Source: Gnetum montanum | Taxonomy: Eukaryota > Streptophyta > Gnetopsida > Gnetales > Gnetaceae | Assembly: GCA_015680685.1 (NCBI GenBank) | Contig: MNCI01026517.1 | Coordinates: 102,430-166,429, forward strand | Direction: 5' to 3' | DNA length: 64,000 nucleotides | Translations under genes and position numbers: made by a program | Notes under the pieces: model-generated | Told to the model about the DNA's origin: nothing | Seen by the model: only the letters and a program-made list of their open reading frames with translations | Database searches by the model: none | Part shown: positions 47,041 through 59,300 of the stretch, one piece after another | How the letters are laid out: the number at the start of each line of letters is the position of its first letter | Position numbering within the stretch: the first letter of the stretch is position 1

Positions 47041-47269
47041 AATGATGTAGGAATGAAAGGCAAAGATGATGCAAATAGAAACAACCCATGAAAGCATGGG
47101 ATTTTTTTTAAAAATTTTCAATTTTTGTGTAACAAATTTTGCAAACATTGTTTAAAAGACAACAGTTTTGAATAAAGTAAAGAGGATTTTGTGAAACAAA
47201 AATTTATTTTTCACTAACTTATGCATTGCATACATCCTGCATTTTGTATAAAATGTTCATGCTTTCATG

Positions 47270-47530
47270 TGCTGGTTTTAGGCCATTTTGGGCCATTGCT
47301 AGTTTTAGCCCATTTTAGGCCATTGCTAGTTTTAGGCCATTTCGGGCCTTTGCGTAACATGCCAAAGAGATGATAGTTTAACAACTTGAACAATGGCTAA
47401 CTGGTAACTTATGCTAGTTTTAGGCCGTTTCGGGCCATTGCTAGTTTTAAGCCATTTTGGGCTATTGCTAGTTTTAAGTCATTTTGGGCTATTGCGTAGC
47501 ATAGTTCTAGGCCATTTCGGGCCATAGCGA
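47270..47530 (-). repeat. hairpin array H (PR|X boundary)
   Basis: About seven close units on the + strand of the form CTAGTTTTAGGCCATTTCGGGCC. Three show compensatory change: GGCC-GTTTCG-GGCC (47423-47436), AGCC-ATTTTG-GGCT (47450-47463) and AGTC-ATTTTG-GGCT (47477-47490). The array separates the X3 3' end from the protease stop. Confidence 0.8.
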
Positions 47531-50500
47531 ACCATGCCAAAAGGATGGTATGTTAACAAAGAAAAAAGTAGTTAATCTAAAAGGGATGGCAACTAGGCAA
47601 GAAGCAGTGGGGTTACTATGCTATGCGTAGCTGCTTCTTGATCCACCGTGGGTTGAGCAGAATGTAAGGCCGAGATGTTTTTCTAGGGCCTTCATCCACA
47701 TCATTGTCCCTTACTTGGAAGGACAACTCAACCCATACACTTTCATTTTGGAGACCTACCTGCTGGGCCAATTCTCCCACTAAGTGGCTAATGTGCATGT
47801 GAGCAGGCACTTCATTCTCAAAGGTTACAACCTTTGAACCCTACTCCATGTCTACGTTACTGATAGCTTGTGCTGCTACTTCGTCACCACAGATCATGAC
47901 CTCCATACCCGCGTATAGTAGGTGGATTTCCTGATGTATGGGTGAGGAGATAGCCCTAACTTGTGCTAACCATGATATCCCCAAGATTAGGTTAAACCTG
48001 GGCATTTCCTAAACCACGATGAACATTGCGTTTATGGGGATTTGATCCCTTGGTATGAAGTCTATGTGAACTATGCCCTTCACTAGGATGCATGCTCCAT
48101 TAAACAACCTTAGGCATGACATCGTTGTGGGTTTGATCTGGTCAACCAAGCCCAACTTGTCCATAGTAGGGAAGGGGATGACATTCTTGGTAGCCCCATC
48201 ATCAACGTGGACCCTTCGGATCTGGTGTTGGCTGACCCGAATTATGATGAAAAGGGATGTCGCGGTCACCTAACCCCTCTCGGGATCTTCCCTAATGGAG
48301 TTGTCGCTGAAAGTCAATTGGAATGGCTTAGGCTCTGCGGGTGCAGAGGGAAGCATGACTGAGTGGATCACTTTCTCTTCCACTGGCATGTCTTCGTTGA
48401 CCAGAATCGCTATCAACATGCAGATCAGAGCCTCAAGGTGGGGGATAGAGGTCATGATCAGGTTGTATAGGCTTAGTGTAGTGTTTTTTTATTTTAGAGC
48501 CTACTTGACCTAAGTGAGGGCATCCAAAAGGTCTTCGCCACCTCCCTATTTGGCACTTTCCTCTTCTTTGACTCATCCTAGAAGACAAATTTCCCGAGGA
48601 GGCAACTTTGGATCTAGGTTCAGACCTTTTTTGGCAGGGTGGCACAGACTATGCTATTATAACAATGTTCTTCTTTGGTGATGAAGGTGTAGGTTCAGGG
48701 GGCAAAGACGTAGGCTTGGGAATGCCTTGGGTGGTGTTCCCTTTTGACACCTCACATGTGAAATGCACGTCTCATTTTTTAGGATGAGAAGGTTGTTCAG
48801 CTATCTTATGCGGGGTGGGGGATGTTGAAGGAGTTAGCCCCCTAATGATGAAAGAAGCTAACGGTGTTTGCAGGTAAAGTAGCATAGTTTTGCTAATAGG
48901 TGGCATGAAGATGGGAACCTATGGAGGGACTCTTAGGATGAACGGCTATTGTGAGCTTTGATTAGTCTCTCGTGGTGCTAGTGCACTACACTGAGGCACA
49001 CGGACCATGAATGGTTGCTATGGTGGCCTAGGATCATTGTCAATGTTGATGGAATTAATGACATAACCGCATTGTTGGCGTTGAGGGGATCTGTGTAGAC
49101 ATACATAGATTGCTTTTTGGAACATACTAGGTTGCTTTCATCCAACACCAGTTTTCCCTGGTTGATCAATCTCTAGATGTCATCCTGCAATGCCAAATAG
49201 TAATCCATGTTTTGACCATACTATTGGTGATAGACAAAAAAATTTTCCAACTAGAAATCCTTAGGAACTAGGGACTCATTGCGCAGGGCCAAAGAGGGGT
49301 TCCTAAGGAGCTCACAATAGTGTTGATGTCTCCTACTTGCTTCTTCCGACATTTGCTTGTATTGCATGTGCCCTGCTGCGAATAGCTGCTTCAAAAGTTT
49401 TGAAGGCTTGATAGGCAGTGGGGTGTACTTTGAGTGATCTTTACACTCAAAGTTTGATTTTGGTTGCACAAATTTCTTAGGTGGAAGAATTGGTGGTTGC
49501 GACATGTTGCTCTGCTTGGACATGGGGTTAGCTGCGGGTACGGCCAATTTCTTGTTGCTCTTGTTACTATTGTTACTAGGTCTAGGCTTGGCCTCGGTTT
49601 CCACAGCAGCCATTGTGGTTGTTGGGGCTTTACCCTTGTCCTTATTTATGAAGGTATTTTTGTAGGCAATGTAGGCTGGGCCTTTGCTTTCCTTGACGTC
49701 TTGTATACTCTTAGTCTGAGCAAAGGCTTGACTAAGAGTGCGAGGGGTGAGGTAGTATAATTTAGACTTGATAAAGTCATTCATTGCACCCTTAAAGATG
49801 GCCAACAAGTGGGCCTCCATGATGGGCTCATAGATTTCGTTAAGGGTCATGCTCCATCTTTGGATGAACTTCTAGACCAGTTCCAGAGGCTCCTACTTCA
49901 CACTCATTAGTTGATCCAGCATGATTTCCAGCTTCAAGTTATACCTGAAGTGTGTCATGAATTGGGTCAAAAGCTCTTCTAGAGTTGAAATGGACAAGCG
50001 TGGTAGCATGCGATACCAATCTAAGGCTGTCCCAGCTAGGGACATGGCAAAGACATGAATAATCATGTGTGGCCATTGTTGCAATAGGAGAGACTTAGAC
50101 CTAAAGGTGACTAGATGTGCTTTGGGATCCCCCTACCCATCATACTTCTTGAAGTGTGGGAGACACATATTTAGGGGTAATGTCAAAGCAAGGATTGCAG
50201 GGCTAATGGGGTCATCCTGGTAAAAGTCCATGACTTGTACCTTGTCAGACCCAATAGCCTTAAGGAATTTGATTTCCTCAGTGAGGGTTTGGATGAGTTG
50301 GAATGCTTGGTCCAAACCCTGCGATGATGTAGGTGGTTGGGGAACTGCTGAGGTAGCCCCCACCTATTGAATGGCGGGGTTGACGATGTGATCCATCGAT
50401 GGTACCATTGGGGTAGCCCCCACAAAAGGTTCTTCTTGCAGTATCCACCACCCGGCAGGTCATGCTGTTGGAGTAGAAACTATGATTTGAGCCACCAGAT

Positions 50501-50572
50501 AGACTGCGTGTGTCACTGGTATAGTAGAGCATAGCCCCATGTTAGGTTGTATCGTTTGCATGGTTTGGTATG

Positions 50573-52921
50573 TGTACCGTCCAAAATCATCGGTGAGAGG
50601 CTGGAATAAATGGACACTGAGAGATCTACGGATGAAACAATAAGACCCTGCCTTCACCTAAGGGCAAGCTGGAAATTAATGAAGGCAGAGTACCTTGAAT
50701 GGTCTCCATGTGGATCAAACGAGGACTTCCCTAAATGTATGCAATGGCGGTACATTGGGTTATACGTAAACAAATGCAAAAAAAAAACTAAATGTAAACA
50801 AATGGAAATGAATGTAAACTTTTTAAATGATAAATGATGAAAACAACAAAAATTGTGAACAAGAATAATAATGTAAATTGTAAGAATCTAGGCAATAATG
50901 AACACTATTTGTATTGATAAAAAATTAGAATGTGCACAAGTTAGAATGCAATTGCGGTTTGGTCTCAAGGTGAACGTTTAGCCCCGATGGATGAGAGCAA
51001 GTGCTGGGAAGATGTAGGTTTTGAATTATAGGTGTACAACGTCTAGTCTATATGAAGCCCAACATATGAGATTGATGTCCAGATATCCTAAGTATGTGTG
51101 ATTCAAATTTTATGCTCGAGATTTGGATCTGGGAGAAGATTAGTGGCTGCGGGTTGAGCAAACTTCGGATCAGGTGACAGGTGTGTGCATTGATCGGAAT
51201 GCACAAAAATTGTTATAATGTATAGTGTAGCATCCAAGATCTCTTATGTTGGTGTGCATAATTCCCAGCGTAAGAACTTGAAACACTAAATAAAAAATTA
51301 AAAAAATGTTAAAAATGCAACAAATGTTAATGTACAAGCGTGGATCTGGGTGTCTGGCCTCCAAATCTGAAGATCTGTGCTATTTTTTCTCTACCAAGGC
51401 CTCTAGCATGCATTGATCTAGCTCTGATGTGTGTGTAGCCTATTCTAGCATCAGTTTTTGGAGTCCAGCGTGTAGCGTCCAGCATATGAAAGTGTTTACA
51501 TTGGGTTTATGCTACTGGAAGCATGCCAGTGTGATTAACAGTGTATGACCTGAAAATAGTGCATTTTAAACCTAGTTTTGACTTGTGAGACCCATTTTTG
51601 AAGTGGATCATGCCTTAGGTCTAGAGGGTGCTACTTTTCAAGTTTGATCTCATTTGAAGGCTGTTTTGGCTCTATTTTGGTTGGTGACGCTGAGCCTTAC
51701 ATTGTGCAGCGTCTGAAAAGTAACCCCAGCATCACCAAGTCAAAGTGGCATATTTGAGGCCAAACTCTTGATTTTCTAGAGGTTAGGAGCTATTGGGGAC
51801 CTTGGTGAAGGTCATGGGGGGTCCCTATGCTTGACTTCAGCCTATTTTGACTTAGTTTCTAGAATCCAAAAGTTGGTGATGCTGAGCCTTACGCTGAGCA
51901 ACGTCTTAAAAGTAACCCCAACGTCACCAACTCAAAGTGGCATATTTGAGGCCCAAATCTTGAGTTTCTAAAGGCTGGGAGCTACTAGAGACCCTGGTGA
52001 AGGTATATGGGGGGTGCTTGTGCTCAATTTTAGCCAATTTTCACTCAGTTTCAGGGCTCCAAAATTTGGTGACGCTGAGCCTTACACTGAGCAACGTAAG
52101 AAAAGTAATCCCAGCATCACCAAGTCGAAGAGGAATATTTGAAAACAAAATCTTGATTTTATAGAGGTTGGGAACTACTAGGGATCTTGGTGAAGGCCAT
52201 GGGGGGTCCCTGTGCTTGATTTCAGCCTATTTTGACTCAATTTTAAGGCTCCAAAAGTTGGTGACGCTGAGCCTTACGCTGAGCAGCGTTTGAAAAATAA
52301 CCCCATCATCACCAAGTCAAAGTGGCACATTTGAAGCTAAAATCTTGATTTTATGGAGGTTGGAACCTATTAGGGACCTTGGTGAAGGTCATGGGGGTTC
52401 CCTATGCTTGATTTTGGCTTATTTTGACTCAGTTTCAGGGCTCCAAAATTTGGTGACGTTGAGCCTTACGTTGAGTAATGTCTGAAAAGTAACCCTAGCA
52501 TCACCAAGTCAAAGTGGCATATTTGAGGACCAAATCTTGATTTTCTAGAGGCTGGAAGCTATTGGGGACCTTGTTGAAGGTCATGGGGGTCCTTGTTCTT
52601 GATTTTAGCCTATTTTAACTTAGTTTCGAGGCACCAAAATTTGGTGACGTTGAGCCTTACGTTGAGCAGCATCTGAAAATGTAGCCAAATTATACTTAGC
52701 CAAAACCAAGCATTTTGAGCCTAAAACTTTTGATTCTAGATGCTAGAATTTGATGTAGTTTCCTATGGGCCCCAAGGGGACCCTGCCTATTGAATCGTGG
52801 ACCATTGGGGGTTGTTTCGGAGACCTCCAAGTTTGGTCATGCTATATACATGCTTGGGTGGCTGCATGACTTAGCTTGAATCTTGTTTGAAAGTGCTAGG
52901 ACAAAATTTTATGGTGTTTCA
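50573..52921 (-). repeat. solo LTR (family B-like) inside copy 4 gag
   Basis: On the minus strand it starts TGAAACACCATAAAATTTTG and ends GACGGTACA. The 3' part at 50640-50760 matches the B1 and copy 5 LTRs (GGTACTCTGCCTTCATTAAT, CTTGCCCTTAGGTGAAGGCAGG on the minus strand). Gag sequence of copy 4 flanks both sides and no internal region exists, as expected after LTR-LTR recombination. I could not find a perfect 5-bp duplication. Confidence 0.8.
51681..52680. repeat. six-copy 192-bp tandem repeat in the solo LTR
   Basis: The phrase TTGGTGACGCTGAGCCTTAC (and variants) starts at 51681, 51873, 52064, 52258, 52450 and 52641, a step of 191-194 bp. Each unit also carries GAGCAGCGTCTGAAAAGTAA, AAGTCAAAGTGGCATATTTG and GACCTTGGTGAAGGTCATGG. 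It lies in the presumed U3 part. Confidence 0.9.
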
Positions 52922-53894
52922 ATAGGTCTGAGGGAAAACATTATGAGACATCTATGATGGTTGTGGAATAGGTGAATAAGTGAATGGGGTCCACCACATG
53001 GACAGACCTAGGCCCGCTGTAGTGGGTGGAATATACGTGAACGTAGGAGTCAAAACGGAAGTTGCGTACGATTATGAAGTAGGTATAATGTGAACATGCA
53101 ACAGGGTAGCCATGATTGGTGTGTGATGCACTACAAGAATGGGCTGATAAATAGTTTGCGAAGGAATAGTTGCTACAAATGAAATAGGAGAATAAGGGTG
53201 TCGATACGCCGAGAAGGTAACATGGCTACCCATTGCGGTTTTAGTCGTAGGCTGTGGCAGCGTAGGCATGATAACAAAAGGAGTGGTGAAAGAAAATAGG
53301 TTGGCCTAGAAGGACTAAGTAGGAGGGATATGAATAGGGTTTGTTGGACCTTCCTTATCGGATTGGGAATCGAGTTCCTCCTGTCCATCTTGAAAAGCTT
53401 CATCCTAGTTAGATGCCATCTCCTACTACTCCCTAAGACTAGCCAACTAGATTAGTTGGTCTAGAAGCCTTTGGTTTGTCTGTGTCAAAGGTATGGAAAT
53501 GCTGGGAGTGGGAAAAAACTCCTTCCCATCGTAGTAAGCAAACTCGAAGCTACGTTTATCTTCGAGTTCATGTACATCCAAAGGTAGGTTTGCTTGAACC
53601 TTTGCACAGAGGAAGCTATAGCGCTCATGTTGCTAGGCTAAGCCGTCAGGTCACTAATTTTGGATCTTGAGGGATCACCATGTTTTCAGCATTGGGTTCA
53701 ATTTTTTTTCAGCACCAGTGGTGCCTTGAACCATGATGGGAACCTCAACATTGAAGTTGTTAGCAACAGTAGTTGCAGAAGTCATTGTTACTAAGCTAGA
53801 TAGTTTTGGAAATGTGAAAAAAGTAAAGAAATCAGTAAAGCTAAATAGTTTTGTGAACGAGAAGAGCAAAAAAGTTGGCAAGCAATCAAATAAG

Positions 53895-54155
53895 AATGCT
53901 TTATGTCTTGCTGGGATCCTCAGGAGTTGTCGAGGTGACCGACCTATACCACATGATGCATAAACAATCGCAAAAGGGTATCATGTTTACGCCAGTGGGT
54001 GATAGGATACAAAACACATGTAAGACTACCGTAAGATATGTAATTCAGCTAGCAACTGAACTCTTTATGTCTTGTAGCACTCCCGAGGAACCGTCAAGGT
54101 GACCGATCTACACCGCACGACGCGTAAACAACCGCAAACGGGTGTCAAGTATATG
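53895..54155. repeat. two-copy repeat of about 164 bp in the copy 4 leader
   Basis: TTTATGTCTTG, GTGACCGACCTATACC and GCATAAACAATCGCAAAAGGG near 53900-53980 recur as TTTATGTCTTG, GTGACCGATCTACACC and GCGTAAACAACCGCAAACGGG near 54064-54145. The block lies between the PBS and the gag start on the minus strand. Confidence 0.75.
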
Positions 54156-54219
54156 CTTATGCGTATCAAGGTGCAGAAGCCTTACAAGACTACCATGACA
54201 CATGGAAAAGACACCAAAA

Positions 54220-54238
54220 GGCCCTCCTTCTAGCACCA
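54220..54238 (-). promoter_or_regulatory. primer-binding site of copy 4, tRNA-Asn type
   Basis: The minus strand reads TGGTGCTAGAAGGAGGGCC, identical to the B1 site, a few bases after the end of the copy 4 5' LTR. Confidence 0.8.
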
Positions 54239-54415
54239 GAAAAATAGTAGTGACCAAAAATGTCGGGGGCTAGAGAAGAATGCTAAGGGATCGTCGGCCG
54301 TTGACAGTCTTGACCCCATTTCTGTGGGAGGGCCATGCTGGATGGAACAGAAATGGGGCACCCTGAATGGTCTAGTCGATTAGACAGGGACTTAGTCGGT
54401 GTCAATATAACCTTT
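54239..54415 (-). repeat. 5' LTR remnant of copy 4
   Basis: The minus strand contains AAAAGGTTATATTGACACCG, ACCATTCAGGGTGCC, ATGGCCCTCCCACAG and CTAGCCCCCGACATTTTTGG. These match the 3' ends of LTR1, LTR2 and LTR3. Copy 5 is inserted at 54415/54416, so the rest of this LTR should lie right of the window. Confidence 0.8.
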
Positions 54416-55778
54416 TGAAACACCAAAAAATTCTGAGCTTAGTACTTCTCTAAAAAGAATCGAGCTAACCTTGAGGGCCCCACAAACAGTTTCAAGTAGA
54501 GTCGAACTCAACGGGGAGCAGTTCCCTGGGACCCACCAATGACCACGGCAACATCTACTATTAGAAACGACAAATTCAAAGCTCAAAATACTTAGTCTTC
54601 ACTAAGCATACATTCTCAACATATACGCCCAGTGTATATGCCCAAATTTGCATTCCCAGCGTATATGCCCAGCAGACACAGTGTATATGCCCAGCGTATA
54701 TGCCCAGCAGACACAGTGTATATGCCCAGTGTATACGCCCAGTAGACACAACGTATATGCCCAGCAGACATAGCACATACGCCCAGCAGACACAACGTAT
54801 ATGCTTAGCATATACGCCCAGTAGACACAATGTAGATGCCTAGCGTATACGCCCAGCATGCATCCACAGCGTATACGCCTAACATGTACAAAGTGTACAA
54901 CCAATGTCAACTGAGCTGAACATCTACAGGAAGCATCTTCATGGTAGCCTAATTCAAATCTAGAGGATGAATGACTAATCAAGGCTGTACGCCGAGGTTA
55001 TATGTCCAGCGTGTATATGCTGGCGTATAGCCGTATACGTTGGCGTACAGCAATATACGCTGGCGTATAGCGGTATATGCTGATGTACAACATGCTGTAT
55101 ACTTGTAAATTTTATTCTTTCATACTCATTCAATGTGCCACATGTCACCCAACTTGAGTCTAACATGTAAACCTATATAAAAGTTCCAATTTTTCATTAG
55201 ATCAAGGTGGGAAATTTTGAGAAAACCAGAGACAAAGAGAGACAGAGAGATGCTACGAACCAGAGCAGAAAACCCTGTATGCTGGACCTTACCCTGCATG
55301 CTGAGCATACAGCCTCTACACTGTGCTTGTAGTTGAACCCAGTGTATAATCATCCCTACATCCATCTGGGCTATTCATCCACCTTGTGCCAGAGCCACAA
55401 CTGCGTTAGACCGGTGCATTGTAACTCTCATTTCACAATAACATTGCTACATTTCTTTGCTACAATTTGTTATAGTTTTTCATTCATTGTTTCATGTTTA
55501 CTATTTATGCTCTTGTACATTTATGCTCCGCTTACACCAGTTACACCGTTTACGCTTCGTTTTACATCAGTTACACCGTTTACATATAACCCAGCATATA
55601 GCGCATCGGTGTACATTTGGGGAAATCTTTGCCTAATCCGCGTGCGGACCACTCAAGGTACTCTGCCTTCATTAATTCCAACTTGCCCTCAAGTGAAGGT
55701 AGGGTCTTCTATGCATGTCCGAGGATCCCTTGGTCTTTGTTTCATTCCAACCGAAAATCAACGATTTCAGATTTTACA
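54416..55778 (+). repeat. 5' LTR of copy 5
   Basis: Starts TGAAACACCAAAAAATTC and ends ATTTTACA, 5 nt before the PBS. U3 holds tandem words: TATACGCCCAGCAGACACA-type units at 54600-54870 and TATACGCTGGCGTATAGCG at 55010-55085. The TATA box is at 55174-55182 (TATATAAAA). The downstream part shares GGTACTCTGCCTTCATTAAT with the B1 and solo LTRs. Confidence 0.87.
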
Positions 55779-55783
55779 GAAAT

Positions 55784-55802
55784 TGGCGTTAGAAGGAGGG
55801 CC
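55784..55802 (+). promoter_or_regulatory. primer-binding site of copy 5, tRNA-Asn type
   Basis: TGGCGTTAGAAGGAGGGCC differs by one base from the recalled complement of the plant tRNA-Asn 3' end, and by two bases from the copy 4 and B1 sites. Confidence 0.8.
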
Positions 55803-56339
55803 GAAACTGCTTAAAACTTACTGTGCTTCAGAACTCCCAGCATCAACGCTGCTGGGTATACGCCAACTCTGTCTACAAACCTCCTAGCATCTATGTTGTT
55901 GAGTATACACTGACTCTATCTACAAACCTCCCAGCATCTATGCTGCTGCATTTACGCTGCACTCTCTACACTGTAGACTCTGTTTACACTCTACGCTGAC
56001 TTTCTCTACATTGTTTAGTGTACGCTGCACGATCTACGCTGTAGACTCTATCTAAGCTACTGACGTATATGTTGCACGCTCTACACTGTAGACTCTGTCT
56101 ACCCTGTATGCCATAAACTCCGTCTACTCTGCTTACCTTACCCTGTACGCTGCTCTGCCTACACGTTCTAAGGTATACCTATATGCTGTCACTATACGTT
56201 GGGCATTGAAGCCTATACTACTGAGTTCTAGTCTATATGTTGTACCCAGTGAATGTAGGTTTATGCCATACTTAGTATACCCATACTAAGTATACCAGTT
56301 TCACATCCATTCACTGTGTTGTATTCTCAACTGCCCATC
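55803..56339 (+). repeat. copy 5 leader with short word repeats
   Basis: Between about 55830 and 56170 words such as TCTACACTGTAGACTCTGTC and CTACGCTGTAGACTC recur irregularly. AGTATACCAT/ACTAAGTATACC phrases are near 56270. No gene is seen; it plays the same part as the B1 leader, with a different repeated word. Confidence 0.65.
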
Positions 56340-59300
56340 ATGAACACTGCAAACTCCAACGCTGCAACCAAGCCAGTCACAGACATCATAGGCACCATGG
56401 TCATTCAACAACCCATGGTACAACCCACTGTGGGGCCTTGTCGGTCTCTTAGACTACAAGGGAGGAACCCATCATTTAACATCATACCTTAGGACCAATA
56501 CAATTTCATATGCATGAAAATACAAGCAGGCCTAATCGTGGACCAAACTGAGATTGAGGTTAAAAGACAATACGAATTGTTTCATAGAGGAGGACATGAG
56601 TTCATCCCTTCACCATATGATATCATTCCTCTCCTAGAGCATTACTCTAAGCTTATCTCTCAGCTCCTACTAGTAGGGAATGAGCCCTTGGACCAGTCCG
56701 TGGAAAATCCTCAATTGGAAGAGGAGGATAACTTCATAGCTCAATCCGAGCATGAAGATTCATACCACACCCTTAGCCCACAAACTTATACAAACCCATC
56801 ATTTCACCCATTCATGGGTGAAACTACATCCCTGCAGCCATTCAAAATCATGCAAGTGTATGTGCCTCAACAAGAGGCAGCCACTCTCATCCCCATTCCT
56901 CCAGCGACTGATGTTCAAGTCAACATGCTTCCCCTCGCAATTCCTCCTACGGCCACGGTACCCCCGTTCTTACAAGTGCAACCTCCTCAAAATAATGTAG
57001 AAGGAACCTTCCCACCCTGGGTGATCGGGATGCCGCATGTGATACCGGCTTCTACATCCACTCATTACATACCGTGCATCCCAACCCAAGGAACATCCTT
57101 CACAACTGTAACCCAACAAGTTCAAGGGATTCCTACACAAAGCGTGACCGGGAAATGGAAAGAGATTGGTGCTCAATCATATCAAACCCCCCATTTTAAC
57201 ATATCCACTCACACAATTCTACTAGCTAACATCCCTCAAGAACAACCACAACAACAGCAACCCCTTGCCTACAATATGCCGCCCCTGATACCACCCACTA
57301 CAAATATTCCGCAATTGCAGCCTCCAACTACACAACTTTCTGTCTTCCAACCCACTGTTCAAAAATCTAACATGTATACTGTATAACATCCCCAACCTGC
57401 CATCTCACCTAGCACCCAAGACTGGGTTGATGCTAAAAAGATAATGCAGGAACTAACTGATGAGGTCAAACACCTCAAGACAGCCACTGATGGAGAACTG
57501 AATGTAGTGGACTTCTATCATGATGACGCTATCAGCTCTTCGGTTCCGTCCCTAACATTACCCAAGGGTATATATTTGCCTACGTTGACCAAATACAACA
57601 AGGAGACACACCCCAACACTCACATCATAACGTTCAGACTGGAGTGCATGCTACTTCAGGCATGGCCACATGCCACTTTACGAGTGTTCCCCATGTCCCT
57701 CGTAGGGAGAGCACTCGATTAGTATCGGGCCTTACCACGGAACTCAATATCTTCTCTGGAAGATTTATTGCATCAATTTGTCACTAGGTTCAAGTATAAC
57801 TTGAAGCCTAAGGCAACACTTGACAACCTGATACAAGTTAAACAAGTACCCCTTAAACCTGTCCAAAAATTCATCCAGCGATGGAATGCTACTCTCAATG
57901 AACTCCATGAGCCAATCCTAGAGACGTATCTCCTCACAATCCAAAAAGGGACTATCAACGACTTCATCAAATCCAAACTATATTATCTTAATGCACGTAA
58001 TCTGAGTCAAGCATTTGTACAAATCAAGAGCATAGAGGAGGCAGCACAAAACAGTCATGATCCTACATATTTAGCCTTTAAGAATCAACATAGTAAGAAG
58101 GATAAAGAAAAATTTAAAACAACTATAGCAGTAATAGCGGAAACACAACAAGCAAATGTGGGACAATAAAGAAAACCACCTGTTGCCCCTACTAATTACG
58201 CTAAACCCACTCCCGCGACTGTAGCAAAATTATTCTCATCACAGAACCCAACACCGAATTGTACGAGAAACTTGGAGAGGAAGGACCCCTCTCAATACAC
58301 ACCACTACCCATGAAACCATCACAGTTGTTCGACCAACTCTTGAAGGCTGGATTAATGAAACATAAACAGTTGTCCTCTGCAACAATCCAAAGGCATGAT
58401 CAATTCTGTCAATTGGTTCAGAATCGAAGCCTAGCAATGCTAGATGAGCCCCTAGTACCAAAAGGCTTTAGTATGGACCGTTTCTGCGATTATCATCAAC
58501 GTAATGGGCATGGCATGGATTACTGTTTCACCCTAAAACAAGATATCCAACGAATGATCGACGAAGGTCAGATCACATTTGACGAAGCCAACCCGTTCCA
58601 ACAACAAAACTAGGCCATGGGTGTGTATAAAGATCCTCTAAATACTAAAGAGGCACCATACGTGATCAACATAATCTACCTTGATAACGAACCTCAAACA
58701 CCTAGCATTAACACTGTCTATTCTGACCATGAGCAGAAAATGCCTAATAAACCATTTGTGGTGCGTATTCCTCCAACTGTACAAACATCCATGCCCCAAC
58801 CATCATGCCCCCCACAAAAACCTTATGTCATCCGAGTACCCCCCTCCATAGCAACTTCTAACACCCTGACACGTGAAAAACCATACGTGGTGCGCATACC
58901 TCCCGCCACTACTACCATAAACACACCAACATCTCCTATTCGGCCTGCCCCCTACGTAGTCTGAGTACCACCGATAGTTGTAATAGCGGAGGTACAACCT
59001 CCAGCTAGGCCAACACCATACATCATTAGGACACCCGAACATCCTGGTAACCACTAGTCCTCCACTTCACAAACACAGAATAAGCCAAGTTCCTATGTCA
59101 TCAAGATGCCCAGCCAACCTGACACTCAATCGCATGCAACCGTCCAACCACAACCCCGCCCTTCTGCATACGTAGTATTGATTCCAAAGCAACCTGAGGT
59201 CCTAAAACCAACCACACCCCCACACCACACATGAGAACGCCTAGCAGATAAGCTTACACACGAACCCTTGGAGAAGGAGCATCAATGACCAACCTTAGGA

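Larger units (their letters stand above)
47616..53785 (-). pseudogene. gag: gag-protease, copy 4 (split by a solo LTR)
   Basis: The minus-strand start MTSATTVANNFNVEVP is followed by the N-terminal block YSFLCAKVQA and SEFE-type acidic sequence to about 52922. The solo LTR 52921-50573 then interrupts. Capsid lies near 50360-49700: MDFYQDDPISPAIL, GTALDWYRMLP, LEELLTQFMTHFRYNL and NDFIKSKLYYL. A knuckle-like CELLRNPSLALRN region and a YHQ segment lie near 49300-49200. FVVR.P-type repeats are near 49010-48880. Protease has HVDDGATKNVIPFP near 48200 and NLILGISWLAQV-like sequence near 47990. The ORF ends NPRWIKKQLRIA. Stops include TAG for Gln and Trp. Convergent with X3 across array H. Confidence 0.88.
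36151..54415 (-). mobile_element. Tat-type retrotransposon, copy 4
   Basis: Minus strand, from right: part of the 5' LTR, tRNA-Asn PBS, leader, gag-protease with a solo LTR inside, array H, antisense gene X3, array G, pol, 3' region, 3' LTR. It lies in the gag of copy 3. Its own 5' LTR is cut by copy 5 at 54415/54416. Confidence 0.87.

Noticed and set aside
54576-54982. Minus-strand ORFs with repeated CLLGIY/CCWAYTL peptides
   Set aside because: They are read through the tandem TATACGCCCAGCAGACACA units in the LTR U3; other family B LTRs do not keep the frame.
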